From an uncultured Collinsella sp. (GTDB taxonomy: Bacteria > Actinomycetota > Coriobacteriia > Coriobacteriales > Coriobacteriaceae): a stretch of 26,874 nt of DNA. The notes under the pieces were generated by a model. It had not been told where the DNA came from. It ran no database searches and worked only from the letters and a program-made list of their open reading frames with translations. Of this stretch, positions 14,009 through 21,754 are shown piece after piece (position 1 is the first letter of the stretch; every line of letters starts with the position of its first letter). A program made the position numbers and the translations under genes. Where the stretch lies: positions 1 through 26,874 of the forward strand of contig CAUGJN010000013.1 in assembly GCA_959599635.1 (NCBI GenBank), written 5' to 3'.

Positions 14009-14057
14009 ACTATAGCACAGCGAAGTGTGTGCGGGGAAATCTTTTTTAAAAAGATTT
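14009..14057 (-). promoter_or_regulatory. Promoter of the trpP leader with AT-rich upstream element
   Basis: TATAGT (14009-14014) preceded by TGC is an extended -10 on the minus strand; the -35 is weak. A perfect AT-rich palindrome (AAATCTTTTT-T-AAAAAGATTT, 14037-14057) lies where an UP element would be. The -10 is the centre of an imperfect dyad (GCTG-CTATAG-CAGC), a possible operator. Confidence 0.5.
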
Positions 14058-14078
14058 CAGGCGGGTTTCCCGTCGGTC

Positions 14079-14130
14079 AAAAGAGCGGGCTAAGCGGGCG
14101 AGGCTGCCATGGCTGCCTTGTCCGCTCAGC
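14079..14130 (-). terminator. Terminator after the C69 peptidase gene
   Basis: A long hairpin with several G-U pairs and mismatches (14089-14130, tip CATGG) is followed on the minus strand by CTCTTTT. It lies 16 bases past the peptidase stop codon and upstream of the trp leader promoter. Confidence 0.6.
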
Positions 14131-14145
14131 TAAGACATGAGGGCC

Positions 14146-15948
14146 TTAGGCCTTCTTGCGACGATAGATCACGTAGGCGCAGACACCGATGATGACGACG
14201 GCGCCAACGGCCATGGCGGCCATGTTGTTGCCCTCGGACTTCTCCTCGGTGACCTCTTCCTCTTCGGCCTCGGGCTCGGCCACGTCCTCATCGGAAAGGG
14301 CCTCGTCGGCGTAGGTGATGGACTCGACCAGGCAGTCGTTGTCAGCATCGTAGTCACTCGGGACGAACTCCTCGGAGAAATCGCCCTCCTGGAGGTAGTC
14401 GCGCATCTCCTCGAGCATGGCCTTGCACTTAACATAGGTGTTCTTGGTTGCAGCCTTGCCGGCCTTGTTGGCCAGGGCGGTGCGGGCTTCGGTGCCTTCT
14501 TCGGCCTGCATGGCCTCGTCGACGGTCAGGTTCTGCTCGATGAGTTCCTTCTGCAGGGCGTCGAGATAGGCGCGGACGCCGGTGGCGCAGTGGTCGCGGT
14601 TCTCATAGGCGAGCGTGTTGATGTCCATGAGGACGTAGTTGATGGAGTTCTTGGGCTCCTCGTTGTTCACGACGTCTTCCTCTTCGCAGTGATCGAAGGA
14701 GACATCCTGATCGCTGAAGTAGGGGCTGACCTCGGTGAGCAGTGCGGAATAGAGGGGGATAGCGACGGAGAACTCGGCGTTGGAGAGCATCTCCCACTGG
14801 ATGGTCGCGATCTCGGGGTCCATGCCGTGACGGATCTGGAAGGTGTGGATTTCGGTGTTGCGGTTGGAGCCGATGGCATAGGCGCCGTCGGTGTTGGCGT
14901 TGAGGCCGGCGACATTCTCGCCGCGAGCGGCGAAGGAACGAATCATCTCAAAGGTGTTCCAGTCAGACTTGCCGGGCTGGAAGAACAGCGGCTGCATTTC
15001 GTGGATCAGGGCGCCGGTCGTCGCGCGAGCGTCTTCGCGCTCGTCCTTGACGATCTCGTAGTCGGTGCCCTCAGCAAGCGGAGCCATGAAGTAATTGCGG
15101 CCCTGGATATAGCGCGACCACTGGTGCATGCCGGCCTCGCCAATCTCCTCGCCGTAGGTCTTGGCGACGTCGAACTTGCCGTCGGTGTACTCGGCAAAGC
15201 CCTTCTCCTTAGGCATAGACTCGATGCCCTCGGAGTGGAGGCAGTTCTCGGTGTCGTCGAGGTCGACGTCATAGGTGAGGTTGCCGATGTTGGGGTTGAG
15301 CGAGGCGATATCGTCAGTGAGCCTCATGGCGATCCACTGATGGCCGGAAAGCGCTGCAAACAACCAGGTCTCGTTGTTGTCGGCAATGATGATCTGGTCG
15401 TTGGAGCAGACGCCCTGCTCGTCAATCAGGCTGCCGAGGAGCTCGACACCCTCGCGGGCCGTGGCACTCTCGCCCAGAATGACGCTGGCGTAGTTGTATT
15501 CGCCAATGCCAGTCTCCTCGGTGATGGGGTCGGCCTCTTCGGCCTTCTCGTTATAGGAGGTGCTCAACGTGGCAGAGCAGGAGACGCCCTTCTCGTTGAT
15601 GCCTGCCTCGGAATATGCGTCGTAGCGATCTTCCCACTGCGAGGGGTTGTCGCGAACGAAGGTGTAGCGGTAGGTTGCGCCCTTGGACTTGTACTCAAAA
15701 CCGGACTCGACCGAGGTGTACTCGTTGCCGTCCTTGTGTGCGGGCTCAATGCCAAAGTGCTTGATGTAGCGCGGACCGAAGTCCTCGGAACGGCCGTAGT
15801 ACGTGTTGCCGTCGGCCGTGAGCTTGCTGCCCATGTAGATCTGGGTGCAGGCGAGCGCCGAAGTCGGCATGGCCATGATGGCCGCTGCTCCAAACGCAAG
15901 GCCGCAGCCGAGCTTCTTGAGCGTGTTGACAGGATGAGTAAACCTCAT
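14146..15948 (-). CDS. Surface-anchored C69-family dipeptidase
   Basis: The ATG at 15948 has GGGAGGG just upstream; the open frame reaches further, but the preceding 20 codons lack this support. The 600-residue product has a signal peptide ending ...TSALA and then Cys34 in ACTQIYMGSKLTADGNTYYGRSEDFG. This is the N-terminal-nucleophile cysteine and following segment of peptidase family C69 (PepD). After processing, Cys becomes the N terminus and catalyses dipeptide hydrolysis. An acidic Glu-rich stretch (about 540-570) leads to a C-terminal membrane span followed by YRRKKA, so the enzyme is held on the outer face of the membrane. It probably releases amino acids from peptides, perhaps of dietary or wall origin. 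Confidence 0.85.
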   Translation of the reverse strand: MRFTHPVNTLKKLGCGLAFGAAAIMAMPTSALACTQIYMGSKLTADGNTYYGRSEDFGPRYIKHFGIEPAHKDGNEYTSVESGFEYKSKGATYRYTFVRDNPSQWEDRYDAYSEAGINEKGVSCSATLSTSYNEKAEEADPITEETGIGEYNYASVILGESATAREGVELLGSLIDEQGVCSNDQIIIADNNETWLFAALSGHQWIAMRLTDDIASLNPNIGNLTYDVDLDDTENCLHSEGIESMPKEKGFAEYTDGKFDVAKTYGEEIGEAGMHQWSRYIQGRNYFMAPLAEGTDYEIVKDEREDARATTGALIHEMQPLFFQPGKSDWNTFEMIRSFAARGENVAGLNANTDGAYAIGSNRNTEIHTFQIRHGMDPEIATIQWEMLSNAEFSVAIPLYSALLTEVSPYFSDQDVSFDHCEEEDVVNNEEPKNSINYVLMDINTLAYENRDHCATGVRAYLDALQKELIEQNLTVDEAMQAEEGTEARTALANKAGKAATKNTYVKCKAMLEEMRDYLQEGDFSEEFVPSDYDADNDCLVESITYADEALSDEDVAEPEAEEEEVTEEKSEGNNMAAMAVGAVVIIGVCAYVIYRRKKA

Positions 15949-16103
15949 AATCCCTCCCAACTGTTGAAACCCCGCGAAACCGTACGGAGTTTCAGCTAAT
16001 AAATACATCTACTAGCCTAAAGGAAGTGTAAAGAGTATTCATTCGACAACAGCTTTTACTCGATGAGCGTGAAGAAATATACGATGAACGGATAATAATA
16101 CTC

Positions 16104-16160
16104 ATTATATAGCTTTAGTTAAATAAAGGCACCCTGCATTTACTGTAGCTGAATAAAGCA
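16104..16160 (-). promoter_or_regulatory. Promoter and direct repeats upstream of the C69 peptidase gene
   Basis: A consensus TATAAT lies at 16104-16109 on the minus strand, with a weak -35 (TGCCTT) 16 bases upstream. Two copies of a 15-16 base motif occur at 16116-16131 and 16146-16160 in the same orientation, spaced 30 bases (about three helical turns), consistent with a regulator binding on one face. The surrounding 15949-16256 gap is AT-rich and otherwise empty; its leader is about 150 bases. Confidence 0.45.
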
Positions 16161-16172
16161 TTAGACGGCGCT

Positions 16173-16222
16173 CAAAAAGAAAACTCTCCCGCTGTTTAGG
16201 ATTTGCATAAACAGCGGGAGAG
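16173..16222 (-). terminator. Intrinsic terminator after the small membrane peptide gene
   Basis: A perfect 15-bp stem (CTCTCCCGCTGTTTA and its complement, 16184-16222, 9-base loop) is followed on the minus strand by TTTTCTTTTT. It ends the lipid-kinase/peptide transcript. Confidence 0.9.
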
Positions 16223-16256
16223 TCGATAACTGGATGAATATCATACCAATGTGGAT

Positions 16257-16349
16257 TTACTTCTTTCGGCGGTGAATCACGTTGATGGCGTAACCGACGA
16301 GCATGGCCAAGACGATGACAATAAAGCCGATCAGGGGATTGTCGTTCAT
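16257..16349 (-). CDS. 30-residue single-span membrane peptide
   Basis: AGGAGG lies 7 bases before an ATG at 16349. The frame encodes 30 residues: MNDNPLIGF, a hydrophobic run IVIVLAMLVGYAINVI, then HRRKK and a stop. It has the form of a small single-pass membrane protein with a positive cytosolic tail. It starts 9 bases after the stop codon of the lipid kinase gene and is followed by a strong terminator, so it is the last gene of that transcript. Function unknown; a kinase-associated regulator is a guess. Confidence 0.7.
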   Translation of the reverse strand: MNDNPLIGFIVIVLAMLVGYAINVIHRRKK

Positions 16350-16358
16350 GGGGTCCTC

Positions 16359-17276
16359 CTATTTTCCGAGCGGTGAGAATTCGTCGACGATGAGGTCGAG
16401 GCATTGCGGAAGCGCGCGGGCTCCAAAGACGCCCGAATTGCTGGAGATAATCTCGCCATCGAACTGCATGCCCAGCGACGGGGTGCAGGTGATCTTGGCT
16501 TCCTTGGTCTGGATGATCTTAAACTGCGGACGACCGAGCACCTTGCCGGCGGGGTCGAGCGCGGCGGTGATCACGGTCGGGAGCAGCTGCACGGTTTTTA
16601 CGGGCTCGATGACCGCGATGTCGACCATGCCGTCGTTCATGCGGCAATCGGGGAACAGGTTGATGTCGTTTTGGATGACCGAGGTGTTGCCGGCCATGCA
16701 GCAGATGCCATCGAGCTCCTCGACAATGCCGTCATGCTCGATGGTAAAGTGCGCCACCGTGGGGTTGGGCGTGGCGAGCGCGGAGAGGAAGTAGGCGATC
16801 TCGCCGATGTCGTTTTTGGTGGGGGCGGCCTTCATCATGATCTCGGCGTCGAAGCCCGAGCCGGCGATGATGATAAAGCCGTGGCGCTTCTCGTTGCCGT
16901 TCTCGTCGAGCCAAAAGAGCTCGCCCATGTCTACTTTGACCGTGCGACCGGCGCGGCAGGCCTTGGCAAGTGCCGCTGCCTCGGGGGCATTACCGATGTT
17001 ATTGAAGAACAGGCAGGCCGTACCGGAGGGGAAGACGAGCGTGGGGACGCCGCATCCGCGCATTTGGTCGAGCACGTTGGAGACGGTGCCGTCGCCGCCC
17101 GAAATCACCACGCGATCAAACTCGCGCACGTCCGCCACGGCGTCCTCGGGTTCCATGCCATCGCCGATAAAACGCATCACGACCTCGTCGCCGCCCTGCG
17201 CGAGGGCGTGCGTGAACGCGTAGATTTCATCTGAGCTGGGGCCCGATGCCGGGTTGTGGATGATAAGGCAGCGCAT
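16359..17276 (-). CDS. dagK: Diacylglycerol kinase-like lipid kinase
   Basis: The 305-residue protein belongs to the DAGK catalytic family (DgkB/YegS/BmrU type). It has the N-terminal IIHNPASGP, the nucleotide-binding SGGDGTVSNVLDQ and the FPSGTACLFFNNI segment, the usual place of the GTAND motif. A C-terminal beta-rich domain includes AGSGFDAEIM and MQFDGEI. It probably phosphorylates diacylglycerol or a related lipid so that it can re-enter phospholipid synthesis, at the inner membrane face. The GTANDFA motif is altered to GTACLFF here, so substrate may differ. A 30-residue membrane peptide gene follows. A -10 TATACT (17305-17310) precedes it; the ribosome site is weak. Confidence 0.85.
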   Translation of the reverse strand: MRCLIIHNPASGPSSDEIYAFTHALAQGGDEVVMRFIGDGMEPEDAVADVREFDRVVISGGDGTVSNVLDQMRGCGVPTLVFPSGTACLFFNNIGNAPEAAALAKACRAGRTVKVDMGELFWLDENGNEKRHGFIIIAGSGFDAEIMMKAAPTKNDIGEIAYFLSALATPNPTVAHFTIEHDGIVEELDGICCMAGNTSVIQNDINLFPDCRMNDGMVDIAVIEPVKTVQLLPTVITAALDPAGKVLGRPQFKIIQTKEAKITCTPSLGMQFDGEIISSNSGVFGARALPQCLDLIVDEFSPLGK

Positions 17277-17374
17277 ACTTACGTTCCCGTTCTGTGACTA
17301 ACCGAGTATAGTTGTAAGGCAATGCCGATATCCTACCCGTGTTTTTCGGGCCTAACCTTATTCGATGGGTTGAT

Positions 17375-18508
17375 ATGTACATTTCCACACATCAGGCTCT
17401 ACTCGACTTTTGCCAGCGCGCCCGTGAGTTCGACGCGATTGCCGTCGATACCGAGTTTTTGCGCGAGCGCACGTTCCATCCGCGTCTGTGCCTGGTCCAG
17501 ATTGCCACCCCTGCCGAGAGCGTAGCGGTCGACCCTCTGGTGATCGACGACCTGTCGCCGCTGGCCGAGCTTATGGCCGACGAGAGCGTGACCAAAGTCT
17601 TCCACGCCTGCTCGCAGGATATGGAGGTTATGCTCCATACCGTGGGCGTGCTGCCGCGTCCGATTTTTGACACGCAGGTGGCCGCCGCCTTTTTGGGCGA
17701 ACGCCAGCAGATTTCCTACGGCGCGCTCGTGCAGACGTTTTGCGGCGTCTCGCTGCCCAAGACCGAGTCGCTGACCGACTGGTCGCGTCGCCCGCTGACC
17801 GACAAACAGATCGAGTACGCGATCGATGACGTCAAGTACCTGATCGTCGCCTATACCGAGATGATGAGCCGCCTGCGCGAGCTGGGCCGCGTGGACTGGG
17901 TGCTCGACGAGCTGCGCCCGCTGGCTGACGAGTCGCACTATCGCGCCGATCGCCACGAGGCGTTCCGTAAGGTCAAACGCATCAATTCGTGCAGCCGTCA
18001 CCAGTTGGGCATCGCGCGCGAGCTCGCCGCCTGGCGCGAGGACCGCGCCGAGCGCCGCAACATCCCGCGCAAGTGGGTCATGTCCGACGATACGTTGCTG
18101 GCGCTCGTTAAGCGCAATCCCGTGCGCGTTGAGGAGTTCCGTAGCATTCGCGGTACCGACCAGTTGGGGGAGCGCGACGTGGACGGCGCGCTCATGGCCA
18201 TCAAGCGCGGTGCGAGCTGCCCGCACGATCGCCTGCCGCTCATGGTGCGCGGGCATCGCCAGATTTCGCCGGAGCTTGAGAGCGTGACGGACCTGATGTA
18301 TGCGCTTATTCGCTTGGTTGCCGAGCGCTCGGGGGTGGCGACCTCGGTCATTGCCTCGCGCGATGACCTGGCCGATTACATCGAGCATCCTGAGCAAAGC
18401 CCCCTGCGCGAAGGCTGGCGTTTTGAGCTTGTGGGTTCGCGCCTGGACGATCTGCTTTCCGGCAATATGGGGCTCACCGTGAAGGACGGAAAGATTGAGT
18501 TGTTATAG
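17375..18508 (+). CDS. rnd: Ribonuclease D
   Basis: The ATG at 17375 begins a 377-residue protein; an upstream GTG at 17339 is less likely. The exonuclease domain has the DEDDy motifs: AVDTEF (Asp25, Glu27), CSQDMEVM and YAIDDVKYL. An HRDC domain follows (about residues 195-280, RHEAFRKVKRINSCSRHQLGIARELAAWRE...), with a C-terminal extension that includes a second helical HRDC-like part. RNase D removes nucleotides from the 3' ends of tRNA precursors and other small RNAs. It is divergent from the lipid kinase gene. The ribosome site is poor (GGGTTGAT). Confidence 0.9.
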   Translation: MYISTHQALLDFCQRAREFDAIAVDTEFLRERTFHPRLCLVQIATPAESVAVDPLVIDDLSPLAELMADESVTKVFHACSQDMEVMLHTVGVLPRPIFDTQVAAAFLGERQQISYGALVQTFCGVSLPKTESLTDWSRRPLTDKQIEYAIDDVKYLIVAYTEMMSRLRELGRVDWVLDELRPLADESHYRADRHEAFRKVKRINSCSRHQLGIARELAAWREDRAERRNIPRKWVMSDDTLLALVKRNPVRVEEFRSIRGTDQLGERDVDGALMAIKRGASCPHDRLPLMVRGHRQISPELESVTDLMYALIRLVAERSGVATSVIASRDDLADYIEHPEQSPLREGWRFELVGSRLDDLLSGNMGLTVKDGKIELL

Positions 18509-18515
18509 GTATATA

Positions 18516-18543
18516 GTTACGCGGTTTTACCAAACCGCGTAAC
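18516..18543. repeat. 12-bp stem hairpin after rnd
   Basis: A perfect 12-bp inverted repeat, GTTACGCGGTTT / AAACCGCGTAAC, with TACC loop begins 8 bases after the rnd stop. No T-tract follows, so it is a stabilising 3' hairpin or a factor-assisted terminator rather than a standard intrinsic one. Confidence 0.6.
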
Positions 18544-18556
18544 AGCTCGACGCTGC

Positions 18557-18655
18557 AAACGGCCGAGAGCGAGCAATCTGACGTTCAATCGTCGCTCGCG
18601 TACCAAAGTACGCGTCGCTTCTCTTTCACGTCACCTTGCTCGCTCTCGGCCGTTT
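18557..18655. repeat. Cruciform-forming intergenic element, 28-bp outer arms
   Basis: Outer arms at 18557-18584 and 18628-18655 are complementary at 26 of 28 positions; the core reads CGGCCGAGAGCGAGCAA. Inside is a second perfect hairpin, CGCGTAC-CAAA-GTACGCG (18597-18614). No protein is encoded. It may be a non-autonomous mobile or REP/ERIC-like element, or a structured RNA between rnd and the zinc peptidase gene. Confidence 0.65.
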
Positions 18656-18681
18656 TCGCTGACATTGCCAAAACATCGATG

Positions 18682-18712
18682 TTGATTTGCCTGCTGGGCG
18701 AGTGGGTAAAAT
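18682..18712 (+). promoter_or_regulatory. Promoter of the zinc peptidase gene
   Basis: TTGATT (18682-18687), a 19-base spacer and TAAAAT (18707-18712) lie just past the cruciform element and 36 bases before the ATG. Confidence 0.35.
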
Positions 18713-18747
18713 GCCTCCAACGTGTAACTCGATTCGGAGGAATTCGC

Positions 18748-19452
18748 ATGCCTTATTACTATGGATACGGCTTTGGTATCGACCCGCTGTACCTGCTGGT
18801 TGTGCTTGTCTGCACGGTGCTTGGCCTTGCCGCGCAGAGCTATATCAATTCGACGTACAAGACGTGGTCCAAGGTTCGCTCGGACGGCGACACGGGCGCC
18901 ACGGTCGCTCGCCGCATGCTCGACGCCAACGGCTGCAATGCCGTGGGCATCAAGGGCGTCGCTGGTGAGCTTACCGACCACTACAACCCGCAGGACAACA
19001 ATCTGTATCTGTCGGATTCCAACCGTTCGGGCGGCTCGGTCGCAAGCGTCGCTGTCGCTTGTCACGAGGCAGGCCATGCCGCGCAGCGTCAAAGCGGCTA
19101 TGCCATGATGAAGGTACGCACCGCCCTCGTGCCGGTCGTCAACTTTACCCAGAACACTTGGACCATCGTGCTGCTCATGGGCCTGTTTATGAACATCGCG
19201 GGACTCACGACCCTCGCACTGATCTTCTTCTCGTTTAGCGTGCTGTTCCAACTGGTTACGCTACCGGTCGAGATTGATGCCAGCCGCCGCGCCGTGGCGT
19301 ATATTGAGCAGTCGGGTATGAGCTCCAAGCAGGTCAACGGTGCCAAGAAGGTGCTGACGGCCGCCGCGCTTACCTATGTGGCTGCGGCGCTCACCTCGAT
19401 TATTCAGCTGCTCTATCTTATGGCTCGATACAACAGAAACTCCAACCGATAA
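18748..19452 (+). CDS. Membrane zinc metallopeptidase, YugP-like
   Basis: GGAGG 7 bases before the ATG fixes the start. The 234-residue protein has an N-terminal membrane span. A soluble segment resembles YugP-family proteins (GATVARRMLDANGC...LTDHYNPQDNNLYLS), and the zinc-binding motif HEAGHAAQ follows. Two hydrophobic spans follow, then PVEIDASRRAV, which in this family supplies a further metal ligand, and a last span. It is likely a membrane-embedded protease of unknown substrate (Zn_peptidase_2). A GC-rich hairpin (19469-19498) follows. Confidence 0.88.
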   Translation: MPYYYGYGFGIDPLYLLVVLVCTVLGLAAQSYINSTYKTWSKVRSDGDTGATVARRMLDANGCNAVGIKGVAGELTDHYNPQDNNLYLSDSNRSGGSVASVAVACHEAGHAAQRQSGYAMMKVRTALVPVVNFTQNTWTIVLLMGLFMNIAGLTTLALIFFSFSVLFQLVTLPVEIDASRRAVAYIEQSGMSSKQVNGAKKVLTAAALTYVAAALTSIIQLLYLMARYNRNSNR

Positions 19453-19468
19453 CAAATTGGGTCGCTGG

Positions 19469-19498
19469 GCGCCGCGGGAATTTGTGTCCCCGCGGCGC
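19469..19498 (+). terminator. GC-rich hairpin after the zinc peptidase gene
   Basis: GCGCCGCGGG and CCCGCGGCGC form a perfect 10-bp stem around a 10-base loop. No U-tract follows, so termination efficiency is uncertain. Confidence 0.45.
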
Positions 19499-19567
19499 TG
19501 TACTATGTGTTGGACTTGAATTTGCGCAGGGCCAGAGCCTTTGTGCACGATGACGAAAGGAGGCTGC

Positions 19568-21019
19568 GTGGCAGGCTGGAATCTAACCGGCAATGCCGTT
19601 TCCGCCGAGTTCGACGGTTCGGACGAGCAGGAGCGTAAGGAGCTCAGCGTGAGCCAGGCGGTAGAGATCGCCGCCGGTGCGCTCGATGCCATTCCGCAGC
19701 TGACCGTCCTGGGCGAGGTCACGGGTTTCCGTGGTCCCAATGCCCGAAGCGGCCACTGCTACTTCCAGATTAAAGACGACTCGGCCGCCGTCGACTGCAT
19801 CATCTGGAAGGGCGCCTATCTCAAGCGTACCTTCGATCTGCGTGACGGCATGCAGGTGAGCTTTAAGGGCAGCTTCAATCTCTATAAGGCCACGGGCCGC
19901 ATGAGCTTTGTCGCTCGCTCGTTTTCGCTGGCGGGGGAGGGTCTGCTGCGTCAACAGGTGGCGCAGTTGGCCGAAAAGCTACGCCGCGAGGGACTGATGG
20001 ACGAGTCCCGCAAACGCCGCATCCCGGTGTTTTGCTCACGCGTGGCGGTCGTCACCTCGCTTTCCGGTGCGGTAATCGACGACGTCAAGCGTACGCTGCG
20101 CCGTCGCAACCCGCTCGTCGAGCTTGTCTGCGTGGGCGCCAAGGTTCAAGGCGAGGGTGCGCCGGCCGAGCTCATTGATGGCTTGCGCCGCGCCGCTTCC
20201 ATTACGCCGGTGCCCGACTGTATTTTGCTGGTGCGCGGCGGCGGCTCCTTTGAGGACCTCATGACCTTTAATGACGAGGAGCTTGCCCGCGCGGTGGCGG
20301 CTTGTCCTGTGCCCGTGGTGACCGGCATTGGCCATGAGCCCGATACCTCGATTTGCGACATGGTGAGCGACCGACGCGCCTCCACGCCCACGGCGGCGGC
20401 AGAATCGGTGGCGCCGGCTATGACGGAGTTGGCCGATGTGCTCGAGGCGCGCCATCAGCGTCTGGGTGCCGCGATGGCATCGATGATTGGGTCGGCCCAG
20501 GTCGACCTGGAGATGCTCGATCAGCGCGGTCGCCGTGCCTGGGATACCTATACGGCTCGCTTGGGTGATGCGCTCGATGCCGCTGCGTGTCGCCCGTGCC
20601 TCAACGACCCCACATTTATGGTCGAGCGTCGCGAATCGGAGCTTGCACTGACTGCCGATCGCCTGTCGGGCGCCATAGTACGCTCGGTCGGGACATTCCG
20701 CTCCAACTTTGAGCGCTTGCCCGAGCGTCTGATTACAAGCACCTCGGGGCTCGATGGTAAGCGCCATGCGCTCACGCTTGCGAGTTCCCGCCTAGAGCAT
20801 CAAGGGCGCACGATGCTCAGCAAGCCAGCGTCCGACCTGAGCCGTGCGGCAGCGTCGCTCGATGCCCTGTCGCCGCTCAAAGTGCTTGCTCGCGGCTATT
20901 CCATCGCGTACAGCGATGATGGTGTGGCTACGAGTGCCAAGACCTTTAAGCCTGGCGACGCCATTCGCGTGCGCATGGCAGACGGCAACGTGGCAGCAAC
21001 GGTCGATACGGTCGAGTAG
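19568..21019 (+). CDS. xseA: Exodeoxyribonuclease VII large subunit
   Basis: A GTG at 19568 with AAAGGAGG just upstream gives 483 residues. The N-terminal OB fold (LTVLGEVTGFRGPNARSGHCYFQIKDD...AVDCIIWKG) precedes the catalytic core, which has AVVTSLSGAVIDDV, LLVRGGGSFEDLMTFNDEELARAVAACPVPVVTGIGHEPDTSICDMVSDRRASTPTAAAE. A long helical region and a C-terminal strand-rich tail end it (LARGYSIAYSDDG). With XseB it degrades single-stranded DNA into oligonucleotides in repair. xseB follows after 42 bases. Confidence 0.95.
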   Translation: MAGWNLTGNAVSAEFDGSDEQERKELSVSQAVEIAAGALDAIPQLTVLGEVTGFRGPNARSGHCYFQIKDDSAAVDCIIWKGAYLKRTFDLRDGMQVSFKGSFNLYKATGRMSFVARSFSLAGEGLLRQQVAQLAEKLRREGLMDESRKRRIPVFCSRVAVVTSLSGAVIDDVKRTLRRRNPLVELVCVGAKVQGEGAPAELIDGLRRAASITPVPDCILLVRGGGSFEDLMTFNDEELARAVAACPVPVVTGIGHEPDTSICDMVSDRRASTPTAAAESVAPAMTELADVLEARHQRLGAAMASMIGSAQVDLEMLDQRGRRAWDTYTARLGDALDAAACRPCLNDPTFMVERRESELALTADRLSGAIVRSVGTFRSNFERLPERLITSTSGLDGKRHALTLASSRLEHQGRTMLSKPASDLSRAAASLDALSPLKVLARGYSIAYSDDGVATSAKTFKPGDAIRVRMADGNVAATVDTVE

Positions 21020-21061
21020 ACCGCGTTTCGCAGTGATAGACCCTTAGGAAAGGAAACAGAT

Positions 21062-21328
21062 ATGGCAGAGAAGACCCCGGTCGAACAGCTTACGTACAAG
21101 CAGGCCTCGCAGGAGCTGGAGCTCATCATCCGCAGCCTGGAGTCGGGCGATATGGAGCTTGAGGAGTCGCTCGAGAGCTACACCCGCGGCGTCGAGCTCC
21201 TCAAAAGCCTGCGCACCCGCCTGTCCGATGCCGAGCAGAAGGTCTCGGTGCTCCTTAAGGACGTCGACGGCAACGACGTGCTCGCCGACGGCGAGGCCGC
21301 CAACACCGATGATAACCTTTCGTTCTAA
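21062..21328 (+). CDS. xseB: Exodeoxyribonuclease VII small subunit
   Basis: The 88-residue protein is an antiparallel helical hairpin with the family pattern TYKQASQELELIIRSLESGDMELEESLESYTRGVELLKSLRTRLSDAEQKV. It binds the helical region of XseA and is needed for activity. AGGAAAGGAAACAG precedes the ATG, and the gene lies in the same operon as xseA. The C-terminal acidic tail is not conserved. Confidence 0.95.
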   Translation: MAEKTPVEQLTYKQASQELELIIRSLESGDMELEESLESYTRGVELLKSLRTRLSDAEQKVSVLLKDVDGNDVLADGEAANTDDNLSF

Positions 21329-21335
21329 GCATCTC

Positions 21336-21358
21336 GACCAAATATAATTACCTTGGTC
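21336..21358 (+). promoter_or_regulatory. -10 element within a dyad upstream of the HIT gene
   Basis: A consensus TATAAT (21343-21348) lies between the arms GACCAA (21336-21341) and TTGGTC (21353-21358). The -35 is weak. The arrangement suggests a promoter for the HIT gene that a repressor could cover. Confidence 0.4.
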
Positions 21359-21377
21359 TGTAAGAAAGGAACCAGCT

Positions 21378-21713
21378 ATGTGCGATTGCATCTTCTGCAA
21401 AATTGCCAACCACGAGATCCCCTCGACCGTTGTCTATGAGGACGACCAGGTCATCGCCTTCGACGACCTCAATCCCCAGGCGCCGATCCATACGCTCGTG
21501 ATCCCCAAGAAGCACTACAGTGACATCGCCGACAACGTACCTGCCGAGACCATGGGCGCCATGGCTCACGCCATCCAGGAGGTCGCCAAGGCCAAGGGCT
21601 TGGAGGACGGTTTCCGCGTCATCTCCAACAAGGGCGTCAACGCCGGCCAGACCGTCATGCACTTCCACATGCACGTTCTCGGTGGCAAGAACCTGGGCGA
21701 GAACCTCATCTGA
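21378..21713 (+). CDS. HIT-family nucleotide hydrolase (HinT-like)
   Basis: The 111-residue protein has CIFCKIANHEIPSTVVYEDD, with Cys residues as in zinc-binding HinT forms, and the histidine triad in HFHMHVLGG. HinT enzymes hydrolyse AMP-lysine, adenosine phosphoramidates and similar nucleoside conjugates. AGAAAGGA precedes the ATG. It follows xseAB and probably has its own promoter. Confidence 0.93.
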   Translation: MCDCIFCKIANHEIPSTVVYEDDQVIAFDDLNPQAPIHTLVIPKKHYSDIADNVPAETMGAMAHAIQEVAKAKGLEDGFRVISNKGVNAGQTVMHFHMHVLGGKNLGENLI

Positions 21714-21754
21714 GGGCGCGTAGGCCGTCGACTTGGCTGCCTTTGGAGTAATCT

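Noticed and set aside
14137..15999. 620-residue plus-strand frame opposite the C69 peptidase
   Set aside because: It mirrors the codon pattern of the peptidase gene and is Gly/Val/Leu-rich without motifs; the minus strand has signal peptide, nucleophile cysteine and terminator.
16105..16404. 99-residue minus-strand frame after the lipid kinase
   Set aside because: It overlaps the kinase end, the small peptide gene and a perfect terminator hairpin, so it cannot be the translated frame.
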